Position numbers and translations under genes: made by a program. The notes beneath the pieces are model-generated. The model made no database searches, was not told the DNA's origin, and saw only the letters and a program-made list of their open reading frames with translations. A stretch of DNA of 8,899 nucleotides from Actinomycetota bacterium (GTDB lineage: Bacteria > Actinomycetota > UBA4738 > HRBIN12), in assembly GCA_005885325.1 (NCBI GenBank), contig VAYX01000211.1, forward strand, positions 1 through 8,899, in the 5' to 3' direction. Of this stretch, positions 6,577 through 8,899 are shown piece by piece. Within the stretch, counting starts at the first letter, position 1. Every line of letters begins with the position of its first letter.

Positions 6577-7182
6577 ATGGACGTCTTCCGCATCGACCTC
6601 GACGAGCCCAAGGTCGAACCGGAGGAGTACGACTTGATCGTCTCGCTCGGTTCCGAGTTCGCCGCGTACGACGACTCGCACCGGTTCGTCACGAGTGAGG
6701 CGGATCTGATGCGGCGCGCCGTCGACGCGAACGTGCCGATCCTCGGCCTGTGCTTCGGAGGCCAGATGCTCGCCCGGGTGCTGGGCGGTGAGGTGTACCG
6801 CGGTTCCGAGTCGGAGATCGGGTGGCTCCCGGTGCGGACCACGGCCCCCGACCTCGTTCCCCAAGGCCCTTGGTTCCAGTGGCACTTCGACGTCATCACC
6901 GCGCCGCCCGACGCGAAGGTGCTCGCCGAGACCGACCTCGGCACGCAGGCGTTCGTCTCCGGTCGGAGCCTCGGCCTGCAGTTCCATCCCGAGGTGACGC
7001 CCGAGATCATGGACGAGTGGGTCCGCGCGTATCGCCACGAGCTCGACGCCGAGGGAGTCGACCCGGATGCGCTGCTCGAGGAGACGAACCGGCGGGCGGC
7101 CGAGAGCAAGGGAACGTCGTGGCGGCTGCTCGAGGGATACCTCGACCGGGTCGCCGGACTGGGGTCCCGGGCGGCGACGTGA
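6577..7182 (+). CDS. Class I glutamine amidotransferase domain protein, N-terminally shortened
   Basis: A 201-residue GATase class I protein. It keeps the catalytic triad: nucleophile Cys59 in G-L-C-F-G-G-Q, and His137 and Glu139 in Q-F-H-P-E. It also keeps the G-S-x4-Y-D turn of the oxyanion region (25-32) and W-H-F-D before the last strands. Family members hydrolyse the amide of glutamine or, in relatives, gamma-glutamyl amides. The normal first beta strand and most of helix 1 are missing: the protein begins at M-D-V-F-R-I-D, which usually follows some 20-25 residues. The codons just upstream (6559-6576), though without a start, still read R-R-H-G-A-E, like the end of that helix. No Shine-Dalgarno fits ATG 6577. 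An ATG at 6539 overlaps the AT1 stop as ATGA, the same arrangement as the other junctions of this operon, but is in another frame. A frameshifting deletion between 6539 and about 6560, real or from assembly, is therefore likely. It may be inactive or poorly expressed. Confidence 0.8.
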   Translation: MDVFRIDLDEPKVEPEEYDLIVSLGSEFAAYDDSHRFVTSEADLMRRAVDANVPILGLCFGGQMLARVLGGEVYRGSESEIGWLPVRTTAPDLVPQGPWFQWHFDVITAPPDAKVLAETDLGTQAFVSGRSLGLQFHPEVTPEIMDEWVRAYRHELDAEGVDPDALLEETNRRAAESKGTSWRLLEGYLDRVAGLGSRAAT

Positions 7183-8483
7183 AGGGGACGATCCGTTCGG
7201 ACGACACCAGCGTGTTCCCGCGCTTCCTCGACCTGGAGTACCCGAACGTGGAAGGCGGCGAGGGCGTCTGGCTCACCACGACCGACGGGAAGCGGATCCT
7301 CGACGCGTGCTCGGGTGGCGCCATGGTCACGTGTCTGGGCCACGGAGTTCCCGAGCTGGTCGCGGCGGCCACGGAGCAGGCCGGCCGCATCGCGTACTTC
7401 TACAACCACCACTTCACGAGCGAGCCGCAGGAGCTGCTGGCCGACCGAATGCTCCAGGTCGTGGCCCCGGAGATGGCGCGCGTGCGGTTCGTCTCGGGGG
7501 GGTCCGAGGCGAACGAGACGGCCCTCCAGCTCGCCCGGATCTACCACGTGGACCGGGGTGACACGGAACGCTGGCGCGTGATCTCGCCGGGCCAGGCCTA
7601 CCACGGCTCGACCATGGGCACCCTGGCGCTCTCCGGCCGGCGCGCCCTCCAGGAGCCGTACACGCCGTACGCGCTGAAGGAGCTGGATCGCCTCCTCGAG
7701 CAGGCGGGCCCGCAGACGATCGCCGCGTTCTTCTGCGAGCCGATCAGCGCGGCCGCCCTTCCCGGCTACTCGCCGCCCGAGCGGTTCTGGCGAGGGCTGG
7801 ACGAGCGCCGTGAGGAGCACGGCTTCCTGGTCTGCTTCGACGAGGTGGTGACGGGGATCGGCCGGGTCGGGACGTGGCTGGCCGCCCACCAGCTCCCCAT
7901 CGAGCCCGACATCGTCGCCGTTGGGAAGGCGCTCGGCGCCGGCCACGCGCCCCTCGGGGCCGTGCTCTGCCGGCAACCCGTGTACGAGGCGATCGAGAAG
8001 GGTTCGCGAGAGTTCGACTTGGGCCACACGTGGGACGGCGCGCCGCTGTCCTCCGCCGTCGGCCTGGCCGTCCTCGACATGATCACTGAGCGAGGGCTGG
8101 TGGAACGGGTCCGCGACCGCGGTCCGGGAGTGCTCGGTGAGCTCGAGGCCGCGGTGTCCGGTTCCGAGATCGTCCGCGAGGTCCGCGGCCGCGGCTTCCT
8201 GCTTGGCGCGGAACTGGTCGACCCTCGCGACGGAACGTCGTTCCTCCCCGATGACCTGGATGCCGCGGCGCTGGTCGACGACACTGCGTTGGAGCACGGC
8301 CTGCTGGTGACGTCCACGCATCCGCAGGCCGATGGCTACGCGGGTGATCAGGTCCTGCTGGCCCCGGCCTACACCAGCACCGACGCGGAGCTCGGCGAGA
8401 TGGTCGAGCGGTTCGCGGCCACGATCGGGGACGTGGAACGCACCATCAAGCGCGCGTTGACGGGCTCGGCGGCCGCCTCGTGA
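7179..8483 (+). CDS. AT2: class III PLP-dependent aminotransferase, paralogue of AT1
   Basis: A 434-residue class III aminotransferase closely similar to AT1 along its whole length. It has S-G-G-S-E-A-N-E (106-113), Tyr141-His142, F-F-C-E-P (Glu187), F-D-E-V-V-T-G-I-G-R (Asp221) and the PLP lysine in V-G-K-A-L-G-A-G (Lys250). The H-T-W-D-G block and the C-terminal G-Y-A-G-D-Q motif match AT1. The GTG start at 7179 overlaps the preceding stop as GTGA and places the conserved strand V-W-L-T-T-T-D-G at residues 30-37; longer upstream reading is antisense-like and unlikely. Relative to AT1 it lacks about 20 residues between L-Q-E-P-Y-T-P-Y (157-164) and A-L-K-E-L-D; in AT1 this holds a His/Pro-rich loop. 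The two paralogues may act on successive amines or on different substrates of one pathway, or the gap may have changed specificity. It is likely co-translated with the amidotransferase and GS3. Confidence 0.92.
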   Translation: MKGTIRSDDTSVFPRFLDLEYPNVEGGEGVWLTTTDGKRILDACSGGAMVTCLGHGVPELVAAATEQAGRIAYFYNHHFTSEPQELLADRMLQVVAPEMARVRFVSGGSEANETALQLARIYHVDRGDTERWRVISPGQAYHGSTMGTLALSGRRALQEPYTPYALKELDRLLEQAGPQTIAAFFCEPISAAALPGYSPPERFWRGLDERREEHGFLVCFDEVVTGIGRVGTWLAAHQLPIEPDIVAVGKALGAGHAPLGAVLCRQPVYEAIEKGSREFDLGHTWDGAPLSSAVGLAVLDMITERGLVERVRDRGPGVLGELEAAVSGSEIVREVRGRGFLLGAELVDPRDGTSFLPDDLDAAALVDDTALEHGLLVTSTHPQADGYAGDQVLLAPAYTSTDAELGEMVERFAATIGDVERTIKRALTGSAAAS

Positions 8484-8899
8484 TCTCCGAGGGCCGCGCC
8501 GGCGACGCCGAGTTCGTCCTGCTCGGGATCCCCGACGTCAACGGTTCGATCCGGGGGAAGGCGCTGCGACCCGCCGCGTTCGACTCGGCGGTCCGGCACG
8601 GGACGGTGATGACCGACCTGATCCTGGGCCTGGACCCCGTGGACACGCCGATCGCCGACTTCGAAGGGTTCGGCATCCGGACCGGGGCCGCCGACCTGCT
8701 CGTGCATCCGGAACCCGAGACCCTCCACGAGCTGACGTGGCGTCCGGGATGGCGGGTCTGCCTGGCCACCCCGAGCTGGCCCGACGGAACCCCGTGCGAC
8801 TTTGCACCGCGAGAGGCGTTCCGGCACGTGCTCGACGAGATGGGGGAGTTGGGGTTCGAGGCCATGGCGGCGCTCGAGTACGAGATCCGTCTGTGGGAC
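8480..8899 (+). CDS. GS3: glutamine synthetase-family ligase, 3' end cut by the window
   Basis: An open frame of 140 codons runs off the window edge. GTG 8480 overlaps the AT2 stop as GTGA, as at the AT2 start. The visible part is the GS N-terminal beta-grasp domain: G-I-P-D-V-N-G-S-I-R-G-K (17-28), then D-L-I-L-G-L-D, an A-D-L-L-V-H-P segment (82-88) equivalent to the D-L-x-x-x-P of GS1, and the opening of the catalytic domain, A-L-E-Y-E (133-137), whose two glutamates bind metal. Full length would be about 430-460 residues by comparison with the other two. It differs from GS1 and GS2 in sequence, so it is a separate paralogue, not a local copy. Its place after two aminotransferases and an amidotransferase supports gamma-glutamylation of an amine rather than general ammonia assimilation. 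Confidence 0.85.
   Translation, partial: MISEGRAGDAEFVLLGIPDVNGSIRGKALRPAAFDSAVRHGTVMTDLILGLDPVDTPIADFEGFGIRTGAADLLVHPEPETLHELTWRPGWRVCLATPSWPDGTPCDFAPREAFRHVLDEMGELGFEAMAALEYEIRLWD

Noticed and set aside
3903..8321. An antisense frame open for more than 4.4 kb on the minus strand
   Set aside because: It runs opposite AT1, the amidotransferase and AT2 and in another frame of GS2. Its translation is Arg/Gly/Pro/His-rich without domain motifs. Long open antisense frames are expected where the third codon position is almost always G or C.
8369..8899. Minus-strand frames opposite the AT2 end and GS3
   Set aside because: The plus strand here encodes a recognisable GS beta-grasp domain; the minus frames are compositional shadows.

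Overview
The window is strongly G+C-rich and tightly packed. It uses many GTG starts, has stop/start overlaps of four bases, and shows probable leaderless promoters with TANNNT -10 boxes. This suggests a high-G+C bacterium, most likely an actinobacterium or a related soil lineage. That placement is inference from base composition and gene style; no phylogenetic marker is present.

Layout. Bases 1-630 (+) hold the 3' part of an unassigned, histidine-rich hydrolase-like gene. It converges on a glutamine-synthetase (GS)-family ligase, GS1 (644-2035, -). GS1 is divergent from a metal-dependent amidohydrolase of the FluG N-terminal type (2137-3273, +). The amidohydrolase converges on, and overlaps, a DinB-like gene (3097-3747, -). 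The DinB-like gene lies directly downstream of a second GS-family ligase, GS2 (3761-5086, -), and its ribosome binding site begins in the GS2 stop codon. From a short divergent promoter region (5087-5174) a second operon runs on the + strand: class III aminotransferase AT1 (5175-6542), a class I glutamine amidotransferase with a shortened N-terminus (6577-7182), a paralogous aminotransferase AT2 (7179-8483), and the 5' part of a third GS-family ligase, GS3 (8480 to the window edge). No RNA genes, insertion sequences or CRISPR arrays were seen, and no stretch over 300 bases lacks a gene.

How it may work together. Three GS-like ligases, two PLP aminotransferases, a class I glutamine-amide hydrolase domain and a FluG-like amidohydrolase are what would be expected of amine assimilation through gamma-glutamyl intermediates. 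The model is a relative of the Puu putrescine pathway and of the GlnA3/GlnA4 polyamine and ethanolamine ligases of Streptomyces. Here the ligases would glutamylate an amine, the aminotransferases would remove amino groups, and the amidotransferase or amidohydrolase would release glutamate or complete breakdown. The substrate cannot be read from the sequence. No oxidase or aldehyde dehydrogenase of the classical Puu set is visible in the window.

Oddities worth attention are the apparent N-terminal loss in the amidotransferase, a gap of about 20 residues in AT2 relative to AT1, degenerate GS signature residues in GS1, a 177-base antisense overlap between the DinB-like gene and the amidohydrolase, and the split FluG arrangement.
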